Source: Colias croceus
Taxonomy: Eukaryota; Arthropoda; Insecta; Lepidoptera; Pieridae
Reading direction: 5' to 3'
Length of the DNA stretch: 64,000 nt
NCBI RefSeq assembly: GCF_905220415.1
Contig: NC_059545.1
Span: forward strand, 10,488,001-10,552,000
The position numbers were made by a program, and so were the translations under genes. The notes below the pieces were generated by a model. It saw only the letters and a list, made by a program, of their open reading frames with translations. It did not search any database and had not been told where the DNA came from. Shown piece by piece: positions 48,901-58,856 of this stretch (position 1 is the first letter of the stretch; every line of letters starts with the position of its first letter).

Positions 48901-51900
48901 AGTGATAGCTATTATAACTTTTCGTTTACAACAATTTTTGAAATTATTTATTTAAAATCAAACTTGGCAATGTTGTGAAGTATCAGAACGAGACCATAAG
49001 AAAACCCTACCATATTCAACGATCTACTTATTGTACAAGTTAAATAGTCCTACAATACTTACGTATACAAGGTGCGATATGGCTCCTCGACTGCTGATAG
49101 CCCTTCGCGCAGCGGTTACAGGTGGTGCCCGTGACTCCATCCTTGCAGGGGCACTGGCCGCTCGTCTGGTTGCAGGTCTTACCACTCGCGCCTACTGGGT
49201 GGCAGTCGCAGGCTGTAGGAGAAGGGAATTTAGTTTACATGAAGATATGCACATGCAACTGGCAGAATAAATAAGGGATTTTATATGAAAGATGTGATGT
49301 TTGGCCTTTGCTCGCAGTAAATATATAATAACTGAGCATTTCAGCTTGTTTCACGACAGCAGTTCCTCATAAATGTATGAATGATTAGATGTTTTACTCC
49401 CTTAAATATTGTTTTTTTTGTTACAAAAATATATTAAAGATAAGAATCAAGTTTTAATCAAAAAGTTTACAACTACTTATTCCACCCAGTTTATTCATTA
49501 ATCTATTTAACTGATTTCATCAAAATCGTTTTTGAGGTTAAGGCGCAAAAGACAGACAGAAGGATAGTGCCACTTCCGCGTTTATTGTACATAAGTACAC
49601 ATCAAAATAAAACAACCAACAATTACGTAACAATATGGTCCACAGCACTTATATTTCACAAAGCACGCGTAATACCTTCTGTCCCGTAACTTGGGACACG
49701 TTCAGACTGGATCATGTAGCGGAAATGTGTCCACCGGTGAACAAGACCGCGTCTTTGTAAGGATTTGCTGGTACTTTGTTATAGCGATGTAAGGGCCAGT
49801 TCACATGGATAATTTACGAATGCTGTAGAGCTAATTTCATATTATGCCGTTCAATAATGCCATGATGTAAGGGTGAATACATATTGATGTCATTTTAAAA
49901 CTTTGTGATGTAGATAACTTTAAATGGGTTTACTTGGTTCCATAACATATTATGTAGCTAACGATGTAAGGGCGAGTTTACATTGTTAATTTATGAACGC
50001 GATGATAATATTGTAATTTACACACATTGTAATGAATTTAATACTTAGAAAATAAGGGCAAATTCACATAATTAATTTACAATTGCGACGATAATGTTCA
50101 TTCATTAATAATTCACGTTGGAGTTATGAATGAAAAGTTACGTGCAAATGATTAATTTACGAATATAACTTTAATGCAATTAAATTATAAATAATTTTTA
50201 CATTATAAATTTTTGAATGCGAATTTAGTATTGATTTCACAACATATTTATATTTTATCTATTTATGTAGGCTATTCAATTATTCATACTTTTAAGTCTT
50301 GTTTCAAAATCACTGAGAAACTCACCCCAACTAGCATATTATGAAACACTAAGCCGTCCACGTCCAAATATTTACAGGTGAAATCGTAAAATGCCTATAT
50401 TTATCACCAAAAACATAGGAAGTTTTGCCTCCGCCCCTCTTTTATTGGGTTGTTGACACGCTCGTAAAAACCATCGTCTGACTCTGTAGCCGCGCGTAAA
50501 TGATTTTTGTGGCCATTTTATTTTATGAATGAATGCACTTTTATTGTATATTAAACGAAAAACAAACAAGGTAATGAAATGTTTCATAAAAACTTACGAT
50601 GAAACGTAAATAACGCTTAAATGTATGGAAATTCGTTTACTGTTTTTATATAACACATTCATATGAAATCAGGAAATATTAAAGAGAACGTTTAACATTC
50701 GCGATATTAAATTGTAATGTTATGTATGGAATCCTATCAGAGACGAAATATTAAAGGCAAAATTCTTGACCAAATACATCTGCGAACAGTAGACCAATAT
50801 AGAAACCTACTAGCAAATGCAATATGTGACAAAAGTAAAGCAACACGCCCCGAATATTCCTTTCATCCCAAAACTCAATCCCACCAACAAAATGGCGTCA
50901 CAAAATCACAATATAAACAAGTACAAGAAGAAACAAGAAGCCCAAACTAATCTGTGAACAAGGAACAAGAGCGATAAACACTAAAAATAAAAGACACAAT
51001 ATCCTGCGGCCACCGAATAGTTTCGCCATAAAACCTTTCTGAATCGAAGTTCTTCAAACGGTCCTTTGGGACCAGTTACAACTTACATCCAGTGCTGACT
51101 GCGAGGGTTTTATTGGCTACAGTTAACCGACCTTGCAGTTATCGGCTTTTCTTGGAAGGAATTTAAAATAAATTGGACAAATTCGGAGAACGAAATTCGA
51201 TTGAATGGCGACGTATAATAAACCACAAACACTTGAATTGGTCAAAAGCATACAAATTTAGTTTACCATTTTACAAAAAAAGTGAGTGAAAAGTAAAAAT
51301 AAATTACGAAATCAGACTATTCGTACAAACATGCCAGATATTGTATAAACAGAGGACAGTGAAACAAATCATAAACAAAATTACTGAAATTAATAGTGTC
51401 TGGAAAAACTGCTTTCGTATCACTCAATCGATAACAAACTAATTTCTTAATGCCAATATCACTTCATTCCCTTAAATTAAAGTTAACGTAGTTCTACAAA
51501 TCCTAACCGTATTAACTTAACAAAATTTAACCCCAGCAAACCTCTCTCAAAGCTCACAGCATAAACATCCCTGTTAAATCCATCAGACGCTCGTCGTTCC
51601 AGAAACTTCGGTGTTTAATTATCTTAAGATATCGCTTATGTGCTGTTCGTATCAAGGAGTCTGGCTATAATCCATCTTGGTTTGTTATTATTAGCTACTT
51701 TTTTCTGATGTAGAGTTTGAAAATGTAATAATATTCTATTGCTCTACTAATCGTTTAAAGGCAAAGTATAAACCGCTAGTCCCGGTTTAACCTAAGTTGA
51801 CTCGAGATAAAAAAAAATTCAAATGCTAAAAGAATTCTTAATATCAGTCAGGTAATTTTGGAGTTAAAATGTAACAGACAAGGAAACAAAAACGAAAAGA

Positions 51901-52243
51901 TTCTTTAAAATATATTAAGTATAGACTAGCCCACAGGACTTACCGTAATCCCGGCCGTGGCGTCACTATGATCAAATGGATTAAAAAAATCCAGGCAAAA
52001 TTACAACAAGGATGAATATTGAACCTTATATCTTCTAATATTCTAAAAACTTACGTTTGCACGCCTTCTTATGCGTGATCGGCTTAGTAGGATCCCTGTA
52101 GTACCCCTCTCGGCAGTAGTGGCAGTGTCTCCCTGCGGTATAGTGGCGACACTTCAGGCAGACCCCTCCGCTGGCGCGACCAGACAGCTTGTATAGCTCC
52201 ATGTTGAAGCGGCATCGACGCGCGTGGCCGTTGCAGTTGCATT
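39773..52243 (-). CDS. Net: Netrin, 3' six exons (gene continues beyond the window)
   Basis: Netrins are secreted laminin-related axon-guidance cues that act through Frazzled/DCC and UNC-5 receptors. Exons in transcript order are 52055..52243, 49063..49212, 48590..48652, 46116..46187, 40197..40377 and 39773..39923: 806 nt, all GT-AG and in phase. They encode laminin EGF repeats 2 (CNCNGHARRCRFNMELYKLS) and 3 (CDCHPVGASGKTCNQTSGQC), a short linker (IPRVVTAVQAMEAVD), then the NTR/C345C domain (QCGRCRAGARTLSLNKFC to CKCPKIK) and a basic tail ending NCH-stop. Missing are the signal peptide, laminin N-terminal domain and EGF repeat 1, which I could not find up to 64000, so the preceding intron exceeds 11.7 kb. 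Insects often have NetA and NetB; I cannot say which this is. Confidence 0.95.
40197..40377 (-). CDS. Net: Netrin exon: core of NTR domain
   Basis: IMGRVVAREAAGGDGWVRLA, LSVQAVYKRAPRSRLRRGQA and ALYVRAIDLACKCPKIKINK. The ..DLACKCPKIK.. block is a hallmark of the netrin C345C domain. The exon is markedly GC-rich (many CGC/GCG) compared with its intronic surroundings. Acceptor TTGCAG, donor GTACGT. Confidence 0.96.
40390..40448. promoter_or_regulatory. Heat-shock-element-like units beside netrin NTR exon
   Basis: Three clusters within 60 bp: GAAtgTTCcaGA at 40390, GAAcgTTCcaGAA at 40416..40428 and TTCttGAAcaTTC at 40436..40448. Each follows the nGAAn pentamer rule for heat shock factor trimers. 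They start 12 bp upstream of the exon in transcription. Binding is inferred. Confidence 0.45.
40512..40570 (-). mobile_element. Helitron 3' end fragment
   Basis: Plus strand CTAGCTGTTGCCCGCGACTTCGTCCGCGG; on the minus strand a GC hairpin precedes CTAG before T. The rest of the element is not delimited. Confidence 0.5.
40850..41043 (+). mobile_element. LINE 3' UTR with poly-A
   Basis: GCTAAGCCGACGGAGGTCAC, then a tract ending GAATAAAGAATTGAATTG and about ten A. AATAAA precedes the A-run by the right distance for a retroposed transcript end. No coding part. Confidence 0.6.
41515..41622 (+). mobile_element. Probable retroposon tail
   Basis: CTTAAAGAATAAATAATTTT followed by (TACTTT)n-like repeats resembles a LINE 3' terminus with a simple-repeat tail. 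Weakly supported. Confidence 0.35.
42735..42865. repeat. Two-copy tandem duplication, about 65 bp
   Basis: Both copies read GATCAG then GTGAGACGT, a variable few bases, CCCTCTCAGTGA and a TGGTCT/CGGTCT block. Copies diverge by about 20 percent. It produces a repetitive minus-strand open frame that is not coding. Confidence 0.65.
44640..44817 (+). mobile_element. Helitron, CACTACATAG family
   Basis: Starts TCACTACATAGTATAAAAAA after A and ends GCCGCGGGCGGTAAGCTAG before T. 178 bp. Same 5' end as the deleted copy at 52460 and same 3' end as the copy at 12894. Confidence 0.8.
45095..45395. repeat. Diverged two-copy repeat
   Basis: CATAGATGGTGCTGTTACAAA near 45103 and CATAGATGGCGCTGTTTCAAA near 45287 each open a block ending in a TTTTTATAGTGT motif about 90 bp on. 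Old internal duplication of a repeat. Confidence 0.5.
45480..45700. mobile_element. Repeat fragment with (CAGACAAA)6
   Basis: Holds GATAATATGTAGCCTATAGC, TTCGAGATTAGCTCGGAAGT and exactly six CAGACAAA units at 45618..45665. The wording is related to the CAAA-rich Helitron family, but clear ends are missing. Confidence 0.55.
46116..46187 (-). CDS. Net: Netrin exon: start of NTR domain
   Basis: EQCGRCRAGARTLSLNKFCS then RDY, holding three NTR cysteines. The donor GTAAG follows TACG; the acceptor is GGACAG with a weak pyrimidine tract. Longer open frames here lie in other frames across the repeat at 46212..46330. Confidence 0.93.
46212..46330. repeat. Degenerate ATTCCAAAC-type array beside netrin exon
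   Basis: GTTCCAAACATTCCGAACGT and close variants recur about six times (TTCCA spaced 10 to 27 bp). It lies within about 145 bp upstream of exon 46116..46187 in transcription. Only some units fit the heat-shock-element spacing. Confidence 0.6.
46331..48477. other. Netrin intron between linker and NTR exons, main part
   Basis: AT-rich intron without recognisable exons. It contains the 47188..47252 hairpin. Confidence 0.5.
47188..47252. repeat. Perfect 29-bp inverted repeat, 7-nt loop
   Basis: The arm CGGAAATAAAATTCAGAAAT continuing CTCTGAAAC (47188..47216) is exactly complementary to 47224..47252; the loop is CACCTTA. No mismatch. Could be a tiny foldback element or a hairpin transcript; there is no further evidence for either. 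Confidence 0.85.
48478..48525. promoter_or_regulatory. Ten-unit heat-shock-element array
   Basis: TTC and GAA alternate ten times with exactly two bases between each (TTCTAGAATATTCTAGAACG and onward), an uninterrupted nGAAn array of 48 bp. It lies 64 bp inside the netrin intron downstream of exon 48590..48652. It is also a tandem decamer TTCTAGAANN. Motif match is seen; factor binding is inferred. Confidence 0.6.
48590..48652 (-). CDS. Net: Netrin exon: linker
   Basis: 21 codon-equivalents: IPRVVTAVQAMEAVDAEPGR, linking EGF repeat 3 to the NTR domain. Shorter than the linker I remember from vertebrates. Donor GTAAGT; phases match both sides. Confidence 0.9.
48772..48830 (-). mobile_element. 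Helitron 3' end fragment
   Basis: Plus strand CTAGCATTCCGCCAGCGGCG TCACCCGC; GC hairpin next to a CTAG terminus preceded by A. No 5' end found. Confidence 0.4.
49063..49212 (-). CDS. Net: Netrin exon: laminin EGF repeat 3
   Basis: CDCHPVGASGKTCNQTSGQC, PCKDGVTGTTCNRCAKGYQQ and SRSHIAPCI. The conserved end APCI(R)IP continues into the next exon in phase. Acceptor CTACAG, donor GTAAGT. A plus-strand open frame here is a shadow. Confidence 0.97.
49213..52054. other. Netrin intron between EGF repeats 2 and 3
   Basis: 2.8-kb intron. A stretch at about 49790..50210 repeats phrases such as ATGTAAGGGC and AATTTACGAATGC with AT-rich spacers, a degenerate tandem pattern. A Helitron-like end lies at 51776. 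The open frame at 50717..50950 shows no known domain. Confidence 0.45.
51776..51840 (-). mobile_element. Helitron-like 3' end fragment
   Basis: CTAGTCCCGGTTTAACCTAA on the plus strand resembles the inverse of the ...CCGGGACTAG-type ends. Weak. Confidence 0.3.
52055..52243 (-). CDS. Net: Netrin exon: laminin EGF repeat 2
   Basis: Encodes ECNCNGHARRCRFNMELYKL, then SGGVCLKCRHYTAGRHCHYC and REGYYRDPTKPITHKKACK. Cysteine spacing is that of a laminin EGF repeat, and the wording is close to vertebrate netrin-1. Acceptor TTCCAG, donor GTAAGT; enters with two bases, leaves with one. Confidence 0.97.
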
Positions 52244-52459
52244 CTGGAAGGAAGATTGAGTTTAGTTTGTGGTACAAGAAAATTTAGTTCAGAATAATTC
52301 TAAGGCGGAGAAGTCGTCCATTTAATTTTTTTTAATGCGAAGAATGTTCCTGTTTCTTTTCTCTAAAAATCCACTTTCTACGTGATTTTTGGTTTTTACG
52401 TTTCGTAAACAACAAATCAGTGCCAAAAATATCTAGTAGGTAGGTATATCATATTATGA

Positions 52460-52554
52460 TCACTACATAGTATAAAACAAAGTCGCTTTCTCTGTCCCTA
52501 TTTCCCTATGTCCCTTTGTATGCTTAAATCTTTAAAACTACGGCTGTAAGCTAG
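52460..52554 (+). mobile_element. Internally deleted Helitron, CACTACATAG family
   Basis: Starts TCACTACATAGTATAAAACA after A and ends CTGTAAGCTAG before T. 95 bp; lacks about 80 bp present in the 44640 copy but keeps both ends and has a short internal duplication of CCCT/TATGTCC. Confidence 0.75.
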
Positions 52555-53615
52555 TATATTTATAAAATTGAAACAATAAAATTTATTTATTTTAATTGAT
52601 CGTGGCATAATATAAATGTCCAACATAAAAAGCTGATGAACGAAACGATTTAGAAACAGCTGAAAAAGATTTCTCATTTTTAACATTCTACACTTGTACT
52701 CATTTAACCACATGCATTCAATACACAACAAATAGCGCAAACAATTTTCTCTATTCCCTAGCAACCCTAGCAAGATATATGGCAACATTAGCCAACTGTT
52801 GCGCCACCGCAGGCGATTAATATCTAGACCCAGTACTAATGTCAGTGCTTAGCTGTACGTGTTCATTTGAATTTCTATTAGCTTTAATGGAAATTGTTTG
52901 TAGCTTTAATTTTACACTGTTAGTGGCATTTTATAGCGCGTTTTATTTCTTTTTATTTACGGAGTGGAACTTTAATATTATTTGTTATGCATTATGTATT
53001 TAGCATGCGACTTCGGCTGTGGAAAATGTTATTTTTTGTAGGGAACGATAAACAGTGTATATTTTATATGTAGGTACCTATTTTCCATTAAAATTAAATT
53101 TATGTTAATGATTGTATTAATCAGTTTTCATGTTTTCACCTCAAAATCGCTAATCAGCTTTCAGTTAATTTCTGCAGAGAGATAGAGAAAATATTGTATA
53201 TTGTTTAAAAACGATTTTTAAATGTCATGAAATAAGGTCATACTTTTTTCTCATTTATTTTAAGTATGTTAGTATTGACCTGACATTCTTTACTATTCAA
53301 AGTTATTTTTATTCGTAACATTTCTCTTTTATTATCCCATTAATAATTATGAAAGCGATGTTAATAAGCGTGGAGATTGTATTTCTAAAGATGGCATTTT
53401 CTTTGTCTTCCGATTGATTTATTGTTTTATACTTCTGAGCTATTTCACAAATAACTTGATGACTGGGACAGTGATCTCATTTTTGATTTACTATGTTTTG
53501 CTAGCATGTTACAATGTGCATATTAGGATAATATCTTAACAAATAGATGTATAAGTAAGATTAGTTATTATTTGTCTATAACTTTTCAAGTTTGATAAAT
53601 GATAGAGGAGTGTGT

Positions 53616-53825
53616 TTGTTAAGATGGAGGGATTCTTGTTATTCTTTCACGGAAAAGTGAAAACGCTTGATCCTATTAGGATAAAATTGATACATAAAGA
53701 TATATTGTAATCAGGATTGGCAAATTGTTAAGATGGAGGGATTCTTGTTATTCTTTCATGGAAAACGCTTGATCCCATTAGGATAAAATTGATACATAAG
53801 ATAGATTGTAATCAGGATTGGCAAA
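53616..53825. repeat. Tandem duplication, units of 109 and about 101 bp
   Basis: TTGTTAAGATGGAGGGATTC begins both units (53616 and 53725), and both end ATCAGGATTGGCAAA. The second has a short deletion after TTTCATGGAAAA and a few substitutions: a young duplication. Confidence 0.85.
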
Positions 53826-53867
53826 TAAATTTGATCTGCGTTATTAATTTTAAGTTTTTCTTTCATA

Positions 53868-54066
53868 TCTTTACTATATGTATAATATTATAAAGCTGAA
53901 GAGTTTTTTTGTTTGAACGCGCTAATTTCGAGAACTACTGGTCCGATTTGAAAAATTCTTTCGGTGTTAGATAGCCCATTTATAAAGGCAGGCTATAAGC
54001 TATGTATTATCTCGCTCAAACTAACAGGAGCAGAGTACTGCGGGTAAAACCGCGGAGCACAGCTAG
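53868..54066 (+). mobile_element. Helitron copy, CAAA-rich family, plus strand
   Basis: Starts TCTTTACTATATGTATAATA after A and ends CGCGGAGCACAGCTAG before T, 199 bp. Shares TATTATAAAGCTGAAGAG and TTCTTTCGGTGTTAGATAGC with the copies at 24627, 28125 and 33571. Confidence 0.85.
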
Positions 54067-54659
54067 TATAATATAAAACGTTGTTTTTATTTCATTGTTT
54101 TGTTTTGTTGAATCAATATTTTCAAAGTTACCTTTTTCATCCCATCAAATATGTGTCGACATAAATACACTTGCACCTTAACCACTACGTAATAAAGGTA
54201 TGATTTAAATCGAAAATAACTATTTGATCTTTACTCTATTTATAACCATACACCCATACATACAGCTATATCAAGCTGTCATCACATACCCAACAGATGG
54301 CGCTACAACCCTTTGTGATTTCAACAGCCAATTAATAATCGTAACCGTTGAAATGTACTAATTTTTATTACAGATTTGGAGGGACAAATGTGATAGCATT
54401 ATGTGGACTAGTTTAAATAAAATAAATCTTATCAATTAATGTAAATTATAACAATTATGAATTAGATGTTGAATGTTGATATGTGGTTTAATTTTTTTTT
54501 TTAAATTAGGTGTTACTTTTTTCATTTTCGTATTTCCTGATTAGAATCTAATTAGTAAGAGCATTTTCAAAATAGGTTGAGCAATATTTAGTTTATCCAT
54601 TGCAATCATACAAAAGGCGAATCTTTTGTCTGTATAATAACAGTAATGACAAGGAAAAA

Positions 54660-54717
54660 ATATACCAGCGTAATAAAAAACTTTTTTAATTTAGACGATG
54701 TCGCGGGCTACAGCTAG
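54660..54717 (+). mobile_element. Helitron-like 3' end fragment
   Basis: GATGTCGCGGGCTACAGCTAG before T. Weak hairpin before CTAG; left side not delimited. Confidence 0.35.
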
Positions 54718-54829
54718 TTGATTAATAACGTAATATTAAAAATTAAAAAGTGTAAGAAGTCAATTCATGGTCACGCGCGTCCGTCTAATTGTATCGTAAG
54801 TTGATGAGGAAACGGAAGGGCACGTTGAA

Positions 54830-54885
54830 TCTCTATGGTGCAATGGTGTGGTAGTTAGTGGGTTCGATTCCCAGTTTGTTGTAGC
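54830..54885 (+). mobile_element. tRNA-derived (SINE-like) remnant
   Basis: GTGGTAGTTAGTGGGTTCGA then TTCCCAG. GGTTCGATTCC is a good Pol III B-box, and GTGCAATGGTGTGG upstream is A-box-like. No full cloverleaf can be drawn. Confidence 0.45.
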
Positions 54886-55384
54886 TTTGAAGTTTTGCTT
54901 GTATACTTATACTTTACGGTGTTCTTGTGGTTTAACTAAACAAAAATGTTATATTTATTTGGGTAAATGTCAAATTAACTTATCGATTTAATTTTCAAAA
55001 TACACTTCGTTTCCAGAATTCTCAATTTGTTAGTCTTCACCAATGTATTGAAAGCATTCGTAATATCAACAATAGGTATTTTAAAATATAAATAATTTAA
55101 CACGAATATGTAATTTGTATACGTTCTCTTAATGTACCTATATGTCTGCACATTTTTACGGCTATGTAAATCCAAATAAATAAAATGAACATTAATTATT
55201 CTAATTCTTAATCCGTTATCTAAGAAATGCGTAAACTACAAACACTACACCTGTAAATTATGCCTATTTGTTTACAAAGAATGTCATACATATTTATCAC
55301 TTTCAATGCTATTAAATGCTTTAGTATCGCACTAGTATAGTTTTATATTATCTGTATTATTGACAATTCTGTCACAGATAAAAT

Positions 55385-55733
55385 ATATGTCGTGGCCATA
55401 TCGTAGATTTGCTCATTTCATGAAATGGCCAACATAGTTTGATCAGATCGTTAAATCTTCAACGTTTCACGATTTGGTCATCGACATTTGGCCAGATCGT
55501 ATAAAATATAGGTTAGGTTAGGTTAGACTTTAATAAACACAGAAGCGAATCGCTTTTTAAAAAAGAAACAAAAATGGTCGCATTTCGTGATATGGCCATC
55601 CACGTTTGGCCAGATCGACGATATGGCCAAATGTGGATGACCAAATCGTGAAACGATGACGATTTAACGATCTGGCCAAACTAAATTGGCCATTTCATGA
55701 AATGAGCAAATCTACGATATGGCCACGACATAT
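55385..55733. mobile_element. 349-bp MITE with long inverted arms
   Basis: Both ends read ATATGTCGTGGCCATATCGT and continue AGATTTGCTCATTTCATGAAATGGCCAA-type sequence inward for over 100 bp with a few mismatches. The arms repeat TGGCCA motifs. Between them lie three TTAGG-type units (TAGGTTAGGTTAGGTTAG) near 55510. No coding capacity. ATAT is a possible target duplication but merges with the termini. Confidence 0.8.
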
Positions 55734-57618
55734 ACATATTTCTAATCAAAACTCGTTTCTAAGCTATGTCAACCACGTTAATACGCATGCAAATCATTTA
55801 ATTAAAGATAATGCTATCATTATTATTAATTGAGTTAATCCCAATAATGTAAACTAATGAAGCATGAAGCATATAATATGAATATTAATTAAGCAGAGGA
55901 GTTCAACCTTCGGCAATTAAGTGCAGACACGGGTACGGAATAATTCGATTAATAACCCCGTCATGTGAAGTGTGCCAATTTTGAGCACCCCTGATAATGA
56001 TATTAGGGAACTAAGGTTCGTAGACGGTGGAATTCGAGAGGTTCTGGCTTTGTAATAATTTGATACATTTCTCAATTCGTAACATTAGGTATTCCTTATA
56101 CATTGAAAATGTGTAAATTGTCAAGTCCTAACGAACGTGAATGTTAAGGATCGGTCCTACCTAACTCTATTTTTCTATATCGCATTGATAGAAATAAAGA
56201 GAGTTAAGACCGATTTTCTTGTACACTTATAATACACATACAGTTACCTAATAGCAAGAATAACGAATACATTTAATATTGAGAAAGAAATTAAGAGCAT
56301 TTTTTTGTACAGTATAAAGCAGTACATTAAATACTACATAGTAAACAATAATTGTTCTATTTATAAAAGTTAAATATTAGGTAAGTGGTATTTATGTTTG
56401 AAACACGATATACCTACATTATTTTATAAGTACCTTTTTCAATTGTAAATATTTCTCAGTTAAGAAAAAAGGTTGCACATTCCCGTATACCTAACGTGTT
56501 GATAGAAAATCAAATGAAACAGGAGGACTGTAGGAACAATACGAGTACCAAACGCCAAAAATTACAATGTCAATACATAAATCTCTGCTAATCTCAGCAC
56601 AATGACTAAACGGACGGTTAGCCAACTAGGTTCAAAAGTACAAATCGATGCCTCCTAAGTATAATGAGTCAACTGAAATTTTAGTAATTTTACAGGAGAG
56701 TGATTTGAAGGCAAATCTTTTATATTTTAATGAAATCTAATAACTTCGAAACAAAGTAAATGTTTTTTTAATAAAAATTGTAAGCTCTTCCTTTGGTATA
56801 AAATGATTTTGCTGATTTTTGTTTCTAAATGGAATTTTTTGTAGATGGCTGGGTATACGCCGGCGGGACTCAATAGTGAAATGGTTTAACTACCAGTTAT
56901 ATTTATGTACGTTGTTCATCAAAATCTATCGTTTACACCAAAATCATATGAAATAATGATTGTCATTTTATTAATTTAATTTTACTTTTGTTTGTTTTCG
57001 GGTTTTTATATCTCAATAAAAAAAAATGCTGAAATTATGTCACTTGACTCATTATACTAGGAAAGTAATCAGCAATGTTAACATTTGAAACCTCAACGTA
57101 TACTGGACCAATGTAATTTACTGAGGTTTATTTTGAGGATTTTTTTTTTTTTGTAATACCTTTCGATGTGTGGGATTAATAAAAGCTAGGAAGAAGAACA
57201 AGTAGGAATATCTTTTTAACATAATAGCTTCACTAAATGCTACAACGTGAACAAATCGCTATTAATAAAATATTGGTTAACTTACGTTTAACAAAAATGA
57301 AAATTATAGAAATTAACAACGTAATAATCCAGGAATTTCTAATGCTCAAAAGATAGTTATAAGGTTTAACAAATTAAAAATCAGTCGTTAGATCCATTAG
57401 AATTAGTTGAAATCAATTAATTTATTAAAAAATAAATAAAATTCCTCTTTTTCGCTATAATTTATTACGAATTTTTTAATAACATAGTAGCCTTTCTAAA
57501 AGCTGCAAGTAAAAACAAATCAACATTTAACAAAAGGCATTTTTAATGCTCAAAAAATATAACTTTTAACAAATTAGAGTCATCTATAATCATAAGTCAG
57601 AATCGCTGTCGTTAGCTG

Positions 57619-57620
<2 letters not shown>

Positions 57621-57674
<54 letters not shown>

Positions 57675-58806
57675 GGCACCCGTCATCACAGGGTGTTCGC
57701 GCCACCTCTGGATTATAGTCCAGAGACATTTTTTGCTTAATTTTTTTATTTTTTTTTATACGAATAACATTAAAATACAATAAAAATACAATATAAACTT
57801 TAAAACATAATAAAAAATACTGGTATAAGTTACTAATAAAATACAATAATTACTTAAAAATTCAGAAAAAACACGGCACAAAAATATTCAACTTAATCCT
57901 ATATCACAGTAAAGAGCTAAACTAATATCACACACTATTCCTTTGGTTCACTACGACTACAATATTTCTACAATATTGTAGGAACGCATCCCTACACTTG
58001 TCCCCCAGGGCGGAAGGCAGATTCTCACCCGTCATCGCCATGCCCAATTTTTGCTCAATAGCATATCTATTTTTTGCAAAAATTGGACACTCGAGTAACA
58101 GGTGAGGAACCGTCTCCTCAATTCCAGGCTGACATAGATACGACGGATTATCCTTCAGCTTGAATCTGTTCAAGTAGAAGGCGAATCCGCCGTGACCGGT
58201 CAGTACTTGTGTGGTGTGGTGTGTGATGTCTATTTTCCTGACTACCTTGTATGCAGCAGCAGCGCTTGGAAAAAAGAGCTTCGTGACTCCGGCCGTTCCT
58301 CCTACATCGTATCTCCTATCCCATTCGCTGATCGTATCCTGTCTCAAAATACGCTTGACGAATGAAACAGGACACAGATCGTAATCCGGTTTCCTCCTCA
58401 ACCCCAGGGCGGCCTCCTTGGCTAACTCGTCTGCCCGTTCGTTCCCCTTAAGCCCTGCGTGCGCCTTAATCCAAAACAGGGAGACCTCCCGCCTCTGCAA
58501 TGCAGCTTTTCGGAGGGCCGCCCGTGTTTGCACAGCCAGTGGATGAGGGGAACTCAGGGTAACCGCCTGGAGTGCCGATCTGGAGTCGCTGAGGACACCG
58601 ACCTTTGCCGCTCCGCTCTTGCAGGCTATGTCTACTGCTCTTTTGAGCGCTAGGAGCTCAGCCTGATAGACGGTACAATACGGTGGCAACGCAAGCTTAA
58701 TGGCCTTTGTCTCGGCCTCACCTTTCCATACGGAAAGGGCGGCTCCAACGCGACCCTCAATCTTGCTGCCGTCCGTATAGACCCTGTGACGTTAGCTATA
58801 TATAGA
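57621..58806 (-). mobile_element. 5'-truncated LINE with 51-nt poly-A and target duplication
   Basis: Minus-strand insertion ending in 51 A (T at 57621..57671). CGTTAGCTGCA stands at 57610..57620 and again at 58807..58817, a target-site duplication. It carries an RNase H domain plus about 250 nt of 3' UTR. The long homopolymer and intact frame suggest a recent event. Confidence 0.9.
57928..58787 (-). CDS. LINE ORF2 C-terminus: RNase H domain and tail (partial)
   Basis: Open from about 58787 (VYTDGSKIEGRVGAALSVW) to the stop at 57928; the first ATG is at 58689. RNase H residues are visible: D of TDGS, E of YQAELLALKRA, D of SDSRSAL and the IKAHAGLKGNERADELA block. The tail reads LTGHGGFAFYLNRF and CPGIEE-like (CQPGIEETVPHLLLECP), a zinc-knuckle-like end usual in I/R1-group LINEs. 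The polymerase and endonuclease are missing. Confidence 0.85.
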
Positions 58807-58808
58807 CG

Positions 58809-58856
58809 TTAGCTGCATTAGAGTTAGCTGCATTAGAGTTAGCTGCATTAGAGTTC
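58809..58856. repeat. 15-bp tandem repeat, three copies
   Basis: TTAGCTGCATTAGAG repeated three times. On the minus strand it encodes the NSNAA repeat near the end of the transposase pseudogene; the LINE target lies in it. Confidence 0.8.

Noticed and set aside
54830..54885. Possible tRNA gene
   Set aside because: B-box present but no acceptor or anticodon stem can be folded; treated as a SINE remnant.
55500..55530. Interstitial telomere
   Set aside because: Only about three TTAGG-type units, enclosed in a MITE; too short for a telomeric tract.
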